Of a stretch of DNA of 64,000 nucleotides, positions 42,772 through 51,592 are shown piece after piece. How positions within the stretch are numbered: position 1 is the stretch's first letter; the number at the start of each line of letters is the position of its first letter. A model generated the notes under the pieces. That model did no database searches. It was not told where the DNA came from and saw only the letters and a list, made by a program, of their open reading frames with translations. The position numbers and the translations under genes are program-made. Origin of the DNA: an uncultured Bizionia sp. (GTDB lineage Bacteria; Bacteroidota; Bacteroidia; Flavobacteriales; Flavobacteriaceae); contig CANMCF010000002.1 of assembly GCA_947496215.1 (NCBI GenBank), positions 186,001 through 250,000 on the forward strand, in the 5' to 3' direction.

Positions 42772-43176
42772 ATGGAAAAGACTACGATTCCAATGGAACT
42801 GAAGAGTCACTTTTTACGATTGTATCAAATGGCGTTGTCCGATGACAACTTCAGCCATTTGGAAATGCAATTGCTCTACAAGTTTGCTCAAGAAAGAGGT
42901 GTTTCACAACTAGAATTGGAAAACATATTGACAGGACATTCCGGCAAGGTGACCATTCCGGAAAGCATTGAAAAGAGAATAGAATACCTCTACGACTTTG
43001 CATTGATGATTTGGGCAGACGACATCGTGACCGAGGATGAAAGAATCGCTTTGAACAAGTACATCCTGAAGTTTGAATTCTTGGAGGAAAACGTAGAAGC
43101 ACTTTCTACCTACCTCTTGGAAAATGCCAAACAGGATACCCTAAAAGAAGCCATTTTAAAAGAACTAAAAGAATAA
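42772..43176 (+). CDS. TerB-like helical protein
   Basis: A 134-residue all-helical cytosolic protein with two rows that resemble the acidic helical repeat of TerB-like domains: FLRLYQMALSDDNFSHLEMQLLYKFAQERGVSQLELENIL and FALMIWADDIVTEDERIALNKYILKFEF. TerB-like proteins bind metal and occur in membrane-associated stress or conflict systems. It is first in a compact three-gene run (spacers of 3 bases and a 4-base overlap). The exact function is not known. Confidence 0.7.
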   Translation: MEKTTIPMELKSHFLRLYQMALSDDNFSHLEMQLLYKFAQERGVSQLELENILTGHSGKVTIPESIEKRIEYLYDFALMIWADDIVTEDERIALNKYILKFEFLEENVEALSTYLLENAKQDTLKEAILKELKE

Positions 43177-43179
43177 GTC

Positions 43180-44445
43180 ATGGGACTATTGAAAAAACTA
43201 ACACAGTTGACATCTCAGAATGGAGCAATGGATGTCGTGAAACCAGAAACTGTCGAGAAACCAAAAATAACCTATCACGAGGACGGTTATAAGGTTTCGG
43301 AGGATTGTTCTGGAAACACACATAATTTACAATCTTCATTGGGAGCACTTTATCAAGCATTCGAGAAAAAATGTAAAGAAGACTTCATAGATCAAGAGCG
43401 GTTGAAACAGCCGTACATAGCCGAGCTAAAAGGAAAGAAAACCACATTGTTGAACAAAGATGATGAACTCGATAGGCTAGAAAAAAAGGAGGATGGCATA
43501 AATGCCGAAATAGATGGTTTGAATCAAGATTGTAGGAAAGTAAAAACAAACCCCGAGGATTATTTGGTGGATGTCGACAAGAAGGCAAGTGCCAAGTTTT
43601 GGATAGGAATAAGCTTCCTGTTGCCATTGGCGGCCTATATTTTCGTGTTTTACATTTCCACGTCATTCTCTGCATTCTTCAGGGAATTCGATCCAGGGAC
43701 GAGCTTGTTTCAAGGTATGTTCGATCCACAAGCCCTATCCAAGGCCTATGAAGCAGGCTGGTTGGAATTGGTGTTCATTTTGTTCATTCCCTTCGTGTTT
43801 TTTGCATTGGGTTATCTAATACACATGTTCCAAGAAAAACGGAATCTGGTGAATATGTTTAAAATAGCTGCGCTGTTTGTGATCACATTTGTATTCGATG
43901 CGATTTTGGCATACCTGATAGACAAGAAACTATATGACCTCAATAAGACGTTCGATAGTGAAGCATTCGACATATCGGTAGCCTTCCAAAGCGTCAGTTT
44001 CTGGGTCATCATATTTGCAGGTTTTGTATCCTACATCGTTTGGGGTTTGGTTTTCGACTTTGTGATGAAGGAGCACGCCGATAGGGATAAGATAAAGGCT
44101 TTCATCAAGGAAAGAAAGGAAGCCATTTTCGAAAAAGAAAGGAAGCGGACGAAAACAAAAGAACAAGTAACCAAGATAGAAGATGAGGTTTCAAAGACAA
44201 AGACCAGAATCACCGAACTTCAAAACATAATAGATGGCTTCATACTTCCTGTCATGAATTACAAGTCGCTGTCCACCGAGTATCTTCAAGGTTGGCAGCA
44301 CTATATCTCTTCAGCTTTGCGAATGGGAAGAGATGAGAAGGATGCCTTGCTTCAGGAATGTAGAAAGACATACGACAAGCACATTAAAGACTTGGAAATA
44401 GATACGGATACCTATCAAAACAAAGTATACACCAAAACCCTATGA
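43180..44445 (+). CDS. Coiled-coil membrane protein of unknown function
   Basis: A 421-residue protein. Residues about 45-115 form a charged coiled coil. Four hydrophobic segments follow at about 145-170 (FWIGISFLLPLAAYIFVFYI), 195-215 (LVFILFIPFVFFALGYLI), 226-245 (IAALFVITFVFDAILAYLI) and 270-290 (FWVIIFAGFVSYIVWGLVF). A second coiled coil spans about 300-355. It is probably a four-pass inner-membrane protein with two cytoplasmic coiled coils. I do not recognise the family. It overlaps the next gene by 4 bases (ATGA), so it probably acts with the VWA-like lipoprotein and TerB-like protein. Confidence 0.75.
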   Translation: MGLLKKLTQLTSQNGAMDVVKPETVEKPKITYHEDGYKVSEDCSGNTHNLQSSLGALYQAFEKKCKEDFIDQERLKQPYIAELKGKKTTLLNKDDELDRLEKKEDGINAEIDGLNQDCRKVKTNPEDYLVDVDKKASAKFWIGISFLLPLAAYIFVFYISTSFSAFFREFDPGTSLFQGMFDPQALSKAYEAGWLELVFILFIPFVFFALGYLIHMFQEKRNLVNMFKIAALFVITFVFDAILAYLIDKKLYDLNKTFDSEAFDISVAFQSVSFWVIIFAGFVSYIVWGLVFDFVMKEHADRDKIKAFIKERKEAIFEKERKRTKTKEQVTKIEDEVSKTKTRITELQNIIDGFILPVMNYKSLSTEYLQGWQHYISSALRMGRDEKDALLQECRKTYDKHIKDLEIDTDTYQNKVYTKTL

Positions 44446-45386
44446 TTATGAGTAGTACAAAATATTATTTGCATTATGCTTTGTTGATGGTCGGTCTAGT
44501 CCTAATAAGCTGTGCAAAAGAAAAAAAAGAAACCCTAGACGAAGATTATATCGTGAAAAGGGAATCTGTGACTAATAATTCGAAATGCCCAGAATACATC
44601 CTCAAAGAAAAAGAGAATAATCTGAACATAAGTATTCTTTTGGACTTGTCCGATAGGATCGAAGACCAGAAAACAAAGGAAAGGGATTCTGCATACCTAT
44701 CCAGTTTGGCCAAGGTCTTTGTAAATCATGTAAAGAGCAAGAAGTTGATACTGTTGGAGGACAAAATGCAATTGTTCTTCAATCCGGAACCGTCGGACGA
44801 CAAGATCAATGACATTGCAGAGAAGCTAAGAGTCAGGTTTACAAAGGAAACCTCCAAGGAGAGTTTGACAGAAGCACAGACTTTATACGATGAACATCCT
44901 TCGCGATTGTATGCGCTTGCGCAAGACGATGCAAAGGAAGCAGGAGGTTATCCCGGCTCGGACATTTGGCGATTTTTCAAGGACAATGTCAAAGATTATG
45001 TCATGGACGATTGCCATAGAAACATTTTGGTACTCCTTACGGATGGTTATATGTACTACGATGGGACTGTGATGAAGGAGAAGAACAAGACGTCCTATTT
45101 GACACCTAGGAGTTTAAAGGCTTTGCAACTCAACAAAAGTAATTGGGAGCAAAAAATAAAAGATGGACAATTGGGATTCATTCCAGCAAACAATGATTTA
45201 GATGATTTGGAAGTACTAGTCATCGGTATAACAAGTCACAACGAAAACCCTTATGCAAAGGATATTATGGAAGTCTATTGGAGAGAATGGTTTGATGCCA
45301 TGGGGATAAAGAAATATAAAATCAAGAATGCGGGATTGCCTTCCAACATGGAGAAAGTGATGTCGGATTTCATACAAAAGCGATAA
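44442..45386 (+). CDS. VWA-like lipoprotein
   Basis: A 314-residue protein with a lipoprotein signal peptide (LHYALLMVGLVLISCAKEK) and a von Willebrand A-like core: ISILLDLSDRIEDQ (the first strand and metal-binding loop; DLSD in place of the usual DxSxS), then ILVLLTDGYMYYDGTV (the later aspartate motif), and VLVIGITSHNENPYA. This points to an altered MIDAS domain used for protein interaction rather than for catalysis. The start may be at 44442 (overlapping the previous stop) or at an ATG 6 bases further on. A likely periplasmic partner of the four-pass protein. Confidence 0.72.
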   Translation: MIMSSTKYYLHYALLMVGLVLISCAKEKKETLDEDYIVKRESVTNNSKCPEYILKEKENNLNISILLDLSDRIEDQKTKERDSAYLSSLAKVFVNHVKSKKLILLEDKMQLFFNPEPSDDKINDIAEKLRVRFTKETSKESLTEAQTLYDEHPSRLYALAQDDAKEAGGYPGSDIWRFFKDNVKDYVMDDCHRNILVLLTDGYMYYDGTVMKEKNKTSYLTPRSLKALQLNKSNWEQKIKDGQLGFIPANNDLDDLEVLVIGITSHNENPYAKDIMEVYWREWFDAMGIKKYKIKNAGLPSNMEKVMSDFIQKR

Positions 45387-45388
45387 TC

Positions 45389-45928
45389 ATGGGATTTAAA
45401 TTTTATAGACGCATAAAATTAGGAAAGGGATTGGGCTTAAATGTAAGCAAATCTGGAATACGACCTAGTTACAGAAACAAGCGAGGATCCATAAACAGTA
45501 AAGGATATTCCATTAGAACCGGCATTCCTGGACTGTCATATGGCAAGAGCTTTGGGAAGCGCAAGAGTGGTGGGTGTGTTGTAGTGTTATTCACCTTCTG
45601 TATTTTAACAATGGCAGTGTTTTCTTGTTCAAAAACGGAAAATGACACAGCAGGATTGGATATGTCATTGGATGTGTCCCCATGTTTTGACACGAATTGT
45701 TCAGATTATACTTCACAAGCTGCTGCACAGCTAGCCTTCGATGCAGATCCAGATTGCAGAGGGGATTTGGATGCGGACAACGATGGGATTGCTTGCGAAG
45801 AACCAGGAAATGGTGTGACCATCTGTCCAACGACATCCAACTGTGGCTGTTCAAATAAATCGAAAGCAGAATGTGAAGCCTCTCCCTGCTGTAGATGGAT
45901 CGTAGGAGAAGGTTGTTATTGCGATTAA
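45389..45928 (+). CDS. DUF4236-Excalibur fusion membrane protein
   Basis: A 179-residue protein. Residues 1-55 match DUF4236: GFKFYRRIKLGKGLGLNVSKSGIRPSYR, ending YSIRTGIPGLSYGKSFG. A membrane segment is at about 64-82 (VVVLFTFCILTMAVFSC), then a segment with the Excalibur calcium-binding signature CSDYTSQAAAQLAFDADPDCRGDLDADNDGIACEE (DxDxDGxxCE) at about 109-143, and a cysteine-rich tail. The N-terminus is inside and the Excalibur part outside. This is a rare-looking pairing of two poorly characterised modules. It starts 2 bases after the VWA-like gene, hence probably one operon. Confidence 0.8.
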   Translation: MGFKFYRRIKLGKGLGLNVSKSGIRPSYRNKRGSINSKGYSIRTGIPGLSYGKSFGKRKSGGCVVVLFTFCILTMAVFSCSKTENDTAGLDMSLDVSPCFDTNCSDYTSQAAAQLAFDADPDCRGDLDADNDGIACEEPGNGVTICPTTSNCGCSNKSKAECEASPCCRWIVGEGCYCD

Positions 45929-45946
45929 AAAATAAACATAAAACTT

Positions 45947-46996
45947 ATGGAATTACAAAATAAACTAAAGGCCTTGGCAGAGAAGATAAATCAGCTGAGG
46001 GACAAGATAGAAACGGAAGAATCAACAAAACATGCTTTCGTATTGCCTTTCATCAATGCGTTGGGGTACGATACCTTCAACCCATTGGAAGTCGTTCCCG
46101 AATTTACTGCGGACATCGGTTTGAAAAAAGGGGAGAAGGTGGATTATGCGATCTTTCAGAATGAAATCCCCATCCTCATCATAGAATGCAAGCATTGGCA
46201 AGTGAACCTGGATGCTCACAATTCACAATTGTTCCGATATTTCCATACCACCAAGACCCGTTTTGCCCTATTGACGAATGGCATACAATATCGTTTTTAT
46301 ACGGACTTGGATCATACCAACAAAATGGACTCAAAACCGTTTTTCGAGTTTGACATCACAAGGATAAAGGATAATGAAGCTCTTGAGATATCAAAGTTTC
46401 ACAAATCGAATTTCGATGTGGACAAGATAGTCAATAATGCAAGTGCCTTGAAATACACCAAAGAGATAAAGAAATGCATAGCAGAAGAGTTGGTAACACC
46501 TTCTTATGACTTTACTAGGCTTTTTGCGAACAAGGTCTATGATGGGAGATTGACAGAGAAGGTAATGGATGAATTTACAGAATTGGTACACAAGGCCTTC
46601 AACCAGACGATAAATGAAAAAATCAATGATCGATTGAATTCGGCACTGAACAAAGAAGCCGAAAACCAACAAGAAGACCATATTGAAGTGATCGAGGAGG
46701 AAAGCAAGATAGTTACCACAGAAGAAGAACTGGAAGGCTTTAGAATAGTGGTGGCCATCTTACGGCGAAAGTTGGAGGTCAATAGGATCGTACATCGGGA
46801 TACACAATCTTATTTCGGTGTCTTGTTGGATGACAACAATAGAAAACCATTGTGTAGACTACATTTCAATGGCGGGAAAAAGTACTTGGGGCTTTTCGAT
46901 GAGAATAAAAGAGAAACAAGGGAACTTGTCAATGATGTTGATGACATCTATCAGTTTGAAGAGCAGTTGTTGAAAACGATAGATATGTACGAATAA
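45947..46996 (+). CDS. Solitary HsdR-N-type nuclease-like protein
   Basis: A 349-residue protein. The N-terminal ~170 residues resemble the type I restriction HsdR N-terminal nuclease domain (HSDR_N_2-like): ESTKHAFVLPFINALGYDTFNPLEVVPEFTAD, then KVDYAIFQNEIPILIIECKHW with the PD-(D/E)xK catalytic residues D67 and E80-C-K82, then RYFHTTKTRFALLTNG. The C-terminal part is acidic/helical and ends with a domain around GFRIVVAILRRKLEVNRIVHR, then PLCRLHFNGGKKYLGLFDE. No helicase, specificity or methyltransferase gene is nearby, so it is either an orphan nuclease or a regulatory/defence protein. Confidence 0.85.
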   Translation: MELQNKLKALAEKINQLRDKIETEESTKHAFVLPFINALGYDTFNPLEVVPEFTADIGLKKGEKVDYAIFQNEIPILIIECKHWQVNLDAHNSQLFRYFHTTKTRFALLTNGIQYRFYTDLDHTNKMDSKPFFEFDITRIKDNEALEISKFHKSNFDVDKIVNNASALKYTKEIKKCIAEELVTPSYDFTRLFANKVYDGRLTEKVMDEFTELVHKAFNQTINEKINDRLNSALNKEAENQQEDHIEVIEEESKIVTTEEELEGFRIVVAILRRKLEVNRIVHRDTQSYFGVLLDDNNRKPLCRLHFNGGKKYLGLFDENKRETRELVNDVDDIYQFEEQLLKTIDMYE

Positions 46997-47134
46997 CATT
47001 TCTTTGAAGAGAAGAACCTAATGTCCGTTTTGTCATAATCATGGATCAGGCGTGATACCGAATTTATTAGGGAATCACATAACGGCAGTCAATGCCTATT
47101 GAAAAAGAAATATAAATTTTAAAACAAAGAACAA

Positions 47135-47425
47135 ATGAGCTTAATGGAAAAATCAGACTTACACTACAAGGATTACAAATGGACTGCCATAGAAGGAGAT
47201 GATCCAAAAGTAACAGGGAAACCAGACAGAACCTTTTTAAATAGAAACGAAGGCTATGAAGTATTGTACTTCATAAACAAGCTTTCTGAGATTTTTGGGT
47301 TGAAAAAGATGGCTTCTGCAACAAAGATGGAGAAGATGATAAGAGAAGAACTGCCAGGCAGCATCAGAAGTCAGGAAAACATAAAAAAATGGATAGAAGA
47401 AAATTGGGAGACAAGTAAACTCTAA
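47135..47425 (+). CDS. Small soluble protein of unknown function
   Basis: A 96-residue protein with no signal peptide. Composition is charged and helical in the second half (EVLYFINKLSEIFGLKKMASATKMEKMI, then IRSQENIKKWIEENW); the first half (YKDYKWTAIEGDDPKVTGKPDRTFLNRNEG) has a polar loop-like character. No family recognised. It lies between the HsdR-N-like gene and an exported protein gene in the same direction. Confidence 0.6.
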   Translation: MSLMEKSDLHYKDYKWTAIEGDDPKVTGKPDRTFLNRNEGYEVLYFINKLSEIFGLKKMASATKMEKMIREELPGSIRSQENIKKWIEENWETSKL

Positions 47426-47460
47426 AAAACTATAATTTTAAAATTAAGAAAAATCTCACT

Positions 47461-48594
47461 ATGAAACTTAACCAACTCATAAAACTAGTTTTCATGTTCT
47501 TGTCATATCTAGTATTTCCTCAAGAAGTGATGGACGTTGCAAACCTGAACATAAAGCTCTCTTTGGAACAAACAGCAGATCACTATTACACCTTTGATGA
47601 AGGAGATGAAATCATCATAAACTTCAACATGGTAAAAGGGAGGCATATGAAATTGTTTGAAATAACAGCATTGCCATCCAATATCAAGTTGACGGAATTT
47701 AAAGCAAGCAAATTAGAAAACAGAAAGATCAAGGTGACCAAAAAAGGAGTCTACCGTTTTCGTGTGTTCAGCTCCTCCATTACCAATCGTGTTTGTAACT
47801 TGAGAATACAACGAAAACCTTCCAAAGCAGGTAATGCAGACTTCAATACAGATTGGAAATGGAATGTTGTTAAAGACTCAACTTACATACCCTATCAAAT
47901 AGATAGTTTGGTAGGCTATAATACTGTTGAATATAAAGAAATAGTAAAAGAACTTAAAGACACAAAACTTGAAGAGATTATGATATTTGAAAAATCTCAA
48001 AAAGTGCATTCCTATTATAATGGAAATGTTAGTAGAACACATTTGAAAGTAGATTTGCCTCTAGTTGAAAACACAGTTCTTAAAGAAGAAAAATTGCTAG
48101 CTTGGTCTTATTGGATTGGAGTAGGTCAAGAAGGTCAAGAGGCTTACAGAGAAAGTTTGGAATCTATTTCGGGATTAGTTGAAAAAGCGGCATCTATAGA
48201 TTTTAAGACACCCTTAGCTGGTTTAGCCATTGGTGCCGTTTCTAAAATGATTATCCCTCAAACTGGGGAGGATGTTAGTTATTACTTTGTACAAGATTAT
48301 GAAAACATTCAGAAGTTTTATAACAATCAGCAGTTCTTACAATTTGATATGGGGAAAGGACGAGGAGGTTTTGGTAGAAATGATAGATTGAAAAAAGGTA
48401 GTTTTTATATTGGTTTTCATAATGATAATATGACTACTGGCATCGATGTTGATGTAAAGGTTTTGGCAGTCAAGGAAATCAAAACCTACGAAAACGTAAC
48501 CTACGATAGAGAAAAACAAGAACCGCAATATGTGACATTGGACAAGAAAAGATTGGAGGTAAAAGAAACACGTTTTAGAATTCCCGTAGAATGA
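47461..48594 (+). CDS. Exported protein of unknown function
   Basis: A 377-residue protein with a signal peptide (IKLVFMFLSYLVFPQ). The first ~120 residues (LSLEQTADHYYTFDEGDEIIINFNMVKGRHMKLFEI, then ITNRVCNLRIQRKP) look like a beta-sandwich. The middle contains a segment with small residues (TPLAGLAIGAVSKMI) that could be amphipathic, and a conserved-looking FYIGFHNDNMTTGIDVDVKVLAVKEI. No catalytic motif. Followed after one base by another exported-protein gene. Confidence 0.7.
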   Translation: MKLNQLIKLVFMFLSYLVFPQEVMDVANLNIKLSLEQTADHYYTFDEGDEIIINFNMVKGRHMKLFEITALPSNIKLTEFKASKLENRKIKVTKKGVYRFRVFSSSITNRVCNLRIQRKPSKAGNADFNTDWKWNVVKDSTYIPYQIDSLVGYNTVEYKEIVKELKDTKLEEIMIFEKSQKVHSYYNGNVSRTHLKVDLPLVENTVLKEEKLLAWSYWIGVGQEGQEAYRESLESISGLVEKAASIDFKTPLAGLAIGAVSKMIIPQTGEDVSYYFVQDYENIQKFYNNQQFLQFDMGKGRGGFGRNDRLKKGSFYIGFHNDNMTTGIDVDVKVLAVKEIKTYENVTYDREKQEPQYVTLDKKRLEVKETRFRIPVE

Positions 48595-48595
48595 T

Positions 48596-48937
48596 ATGAA
48601 ACCTAAGAAACTAAAAAAAACAACGATGGTATTGTCCGTTGTGTTGGCTTTCTTTTTGGGAAGGGAATCCAAAGGTTTCAATGCCTATGAGGAACTGCAA
48701 CCCAATTATGGACAGGAACCATACAAGCCTTATTTTTTGAATGGAAGATATCACGATGGTAAGATTTTAAGACTGGTGGAAAATGACAAGGATACGGTTT
48801 ACCGTTGCGGAAAAAGCAAGATATATCATCCAACATTGAAGCACGGATCATTCAAGATCTGTCGGTCCAGAATCACAACATTGACGGTAGGGGAAGCAAA
48901 ACGATTAGGTATGCGGCGCTGCAAGTGCAGTGATTGA
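48596..48937 (+). CDS. Exported small protein with a C-terminal cysteine motif
   Basis: A 113-residue protein with a hydrophobic N-terminal segment (TTMVLSVVLAFFLG). The C-terminal ~45 residues (YRCGKSKIYHPTLKHGSFK, then RITTLTVGEAKRLGMRRCKCSD) resemble the Cys/His motif of Ada-like or nuclease-associated metal-binding tails (CxxSxxYH...C, then a LTxxEAKxxGxxxCxxC core). Here the final pair is CKC. It is one base downstream of the previous gene. Zinc binding and envelope location are inferred. Confidence 0.6.
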   Translation: MKPKKLKKTTMVLSVVLAFFLGRESKGFNAYEELQPNYGQEPYKPYFLNGRYHDGKILRLVENDKDTVYRCGKSKIYHPTLKHGSFKICRSRITTLTVGEAKRLGMRRCKCSD

Positions 48938-49449
48938 TTTTTATTTCAGCATCAGTCTTTTTTTGCTTTTTAAATTTTTCGATGAAAAACCTTGAATGGG
49001 AACATTCATTTTCTTCTATCTGCTCGAAGACTTAGCAGCTTGCTGTATTGCGCATCGGTCGAAAATATAAGGAGGTATTTGCTTTGAAGATGGTTTCCAC
49101 TCCCTGTGGCTTTTTCGTTGTGGCAGGAATTTTAAACCAAAGTAGGGTTTGTAATCGTATAATGAGTATAAATCCCATTATGATTGAAAAGTACCAAGGA
49201 TGTATTTATGGTACTCATAAAAGCATAATGACAAATATCCATTGATTATTTAACAATTTTACTTAAAAGCTTATTTTAATAGAAGGGGACTTAATACATT
49301 GAGTCTACCAGACGTTTCCTTTAGAGTAATGCATTTTGAGTGTTGAATTTGTTTCTAGATTATTCGAATGTGTTTGATTTTGTGATAACCATGGTATGAG
49401 TCGTGTTGCGAGTTGATTGAATGGGATGCTAATCTAAAACCCCTTAAAA
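48938..49449. other. Intergenic spacer of ~510 bases without a supported gene
   Basis: This stretch is AT-rich and holds only a 65-codon frame (49048-49245) with no recognisable protein character (see rejected items). No terminator with a clean stem and no TAnnTTTG box was identified with confidence. The promoter of the protease gene is presumably in the last ~100 bases. Confidence 0.6.
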
Positions 49450-51498
49450 ATGAAAAAAGCATCAAAAATTATTTTAGCGCTCTTGTTTGCGGTCAATTTA
49501 ATTGCAGCACAAGAAGATCAGTATGTACCCGGAACTAATTGTCGTGCCAAAGAAAAAAATGATGAGCACTTCCAAAAGAACCCTGAAGCCTATGGAGAAT
49601 ACCAAGACTTCAATGAATATACACGAAACTTTGTAGACAATGCAAGCAAGTCACAAATGCAAGCGACATATGTAATTCCAGTCGTATTCCATATATATGG
49701 ATCTCCACAAAACGGAGATGTTGTGGATTATGATACCATTGTAAATTCACTCAATCAAGTAAATGAGGAATTTCAAGGGTTAAATGCAGATTATGATACA
49801 GTAGATCCGAATTTTCTTGGAATTCGATCCACACTGGACATTGAATTCAAATTGGCTCAAATAGATCCAAGTGGGAATTGCACTGATGGAGTGGTCTTTC
49901 ATCCAGTTTCATCTGGACATGGCAACTATGGCAGCTCGATAGTGGCTGCGGATTCATGGGATAATTACAAATATATGAACGTATACATTACGGCAGATCT
50001 CTATGGGGATGGAGACCCTTATAACTCAGGTGTGGCTTGGTATCCTGATACGACAATGTCCGATCTGGGAATTGCTCGTGTTGTTTACAATGGACAGTAT
50101 CTAACCGGAAATACCAATCAGGAATTTGCATCTACGTTGACACATGAGTTTGGGCATTGGTTGAATTTGATCCATACTTTCGAAGGAGGCTGTCAGGATG
50201 GTGATCAGGTTGCGGACACACCATCGGAAAACATTGGTGGAGATTGCAATGAAACGGTAGACTGTGGACACAATATAAATTATGAAAATTATATGGGATA
50301 CAATGGCGCTCAAGGGTGCTATAAAATGTTTTCTCAAGGTCAGGTGGATAGAATGTTGGCCGCTTTGACGCATCCTACAAGAGAACCTTTGTGGCAACCT
50401 GATAATTTGACGGTGACAGGAGTAAATGATACAGGTGGAGCTGCCATAGTTGATGCAAATGAATTGTTGGAAGCGTTACCCAATGATGGAAGTTTCGATA
50501 CTGTCATCAATATTACCCTTTCTGATGCCGCTTTTTCAGTAACGGGACCATTAACGGAAGGAACGCATTACAATGAGACATTACCGGCGGGTTTAAGCAC
50601 AATGGTAAATGTTGTTGACAATACACAGGCAACCATAACCATCGAAGGAAATGCAATTGATCATGGCTTAGGTACGGTCAATGCCTCCATAGACTTGCTT
50701 GGAGCTTCAATTGTCGGAGGCATCTCAAGTTTGCGATGTTCTTCCATAGGCTGGAGTTTGAAGTTTTATGACCCATATAAAATCGAATATGTGGATATCG
50801 ACGACATTACTGTGAATGCAACGAATACATGGGTGTATTTTGACGTCTCAGAAGGGGATGCCACCGGTTTCGGAGCTTGGTACGATAGCGGGAAATTAAG
50901 AGTAGAGACCTATCAAAAACCATTGGTTTCCGAGGGGCAAACGAGAAACATTACCTTGTTGCCATTCAATACCCTCGTTAGTACAGCAAGCAATTGGGTT
51001 GATGGTGGAGCCTACCCTGACGAGCATGACCTTAGAACTGAAACCTACACCGTTTGGGATGATCAAGAAGCTTATTTTGGTTTTTCCGTGGATATAGATG
51101 GAAGGCCTATTTATGGCTGGTTTAGAGCGCGTGTCAATGCAAGCGGGACAGAATATACGATATTCGATTATGCATACAATACTGAACCCTATGGAGATAT
51201 TTACACTGGACAAGAAGTGCTTTCTACAATAGATTTGTCGGAAAACGATTTCGGCATTAAAATATATCCTAATCCTTTTGGCAATGGATTTAGCATAGAC
51301 AAGGGAAGTTTGCTCAATGAAGGTGTTCGTGTGACCATCCATACTGTTTTGGGACAAATTGTCTATGAGGAAGAGTTTGATGATATAACCGACAACACAA
51401 TTTCGATAAACAATGTTATTGATGCAGCTGGAGTATATTTTGTTAAAGTTGTTTCAGATGCTGAAAAGACGATTACCAAAAAGATAATAAAGAAATAG
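49450..51498 (+). CDS. Secreted M43-type zinc metalloprotease with T9SS sorting domain
   Basis: A 682-residue secreted protein: signal peptide (MKKASKIILALLFAVNLIAAQ), an M43/pappalysin-type domain (VIPVVFHIYGSPQNG) with the zinc motif THEFGHWLNLIHTFEGGC at about 231-248 and the Met-turn ENYMGYNGAQGCYKMFS. A region of beta-sandwich repeats follows, then a C-terminal T9SS sorting domain (GIKIYPNPFGNGFSIDKG, TVLGQIVYEEEF, AAGVYFVKVV, KKIIKK). Similar in layout to the protease at 20201 but without its calcium-binding DxDxD repeats. It probably degrades extracellular protein. Confidence 0.92.
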   Translation: MKKASKIILALLFAVNLIAAQEDQYVPGTNCRAKEKNDEHFQKNPEAYGEYQDFNEYTRNFVDNASKSQMQATYVIPVVFHIYGSPQNGDVVDYDTIVNSLNQVNEEFQGLNADYDTVDPNFLGIRSTLDIEFKLAQIDPSGNCTDGVVFHPVSSGHGNYGSSIVAADSWDNYKYMNVYITADLYGDGDPYNSGVAWYPDTTMSDLGIARVVYNGQYLTGNTNQEFASTLTHEFGHWLNLIHTFEGGCQDGDQVADTPSENIGGDCNETVDCGHNINYENYMGYNGAQGCYKMFSQGQVDRMLAALTHPTREPLWQPDNLTVTGVNDTGGAAIVDANELLEALPNDGSFDTVINITLSDAAFSVTGPLTEGTHYNETLPAGLSTMVNVVDNTQATITIEGNAIDHGLGTVNASIDLLGASIVGGISSLRCSSIGWSLKFYDPYKIEYVDIDDITVNATNTWVYFDVSEGDATGFGAWYDSGKLRVETYQKPLVSEGQTRNITLLPFNTLVSTASNWVDGGAYPDEHDLRTETYTVWDDQEAYFGFSVDIDGRPIYGWFRARVNASGTEYTIFDYAYNTEPYGDIYTGQEVLSTIDLSENDFGIKIYPNPFGNGFSIDKGSLLNEGVRVTIHTVLGQIVYEEEFDDITDNTISINNVIDAAGVYFVKVVSDAEKTITKKIIKK

Positions 51499-51592
51499 TG
51501 ATAGCGTATTTTTGAAAGCATCGATAATGGAGTGGGATAATTCCCATTGAGTGAATTATTCTGCTCTTTATCATTTAGAAATCATACAAATG

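Noticed and set aside
49048-49245. 65-codon frame in the spacer before the second protease
   Set aside because: No family resemblance, no promoter or ribosome-site support, and composition like the surrounding non-coding DNA.
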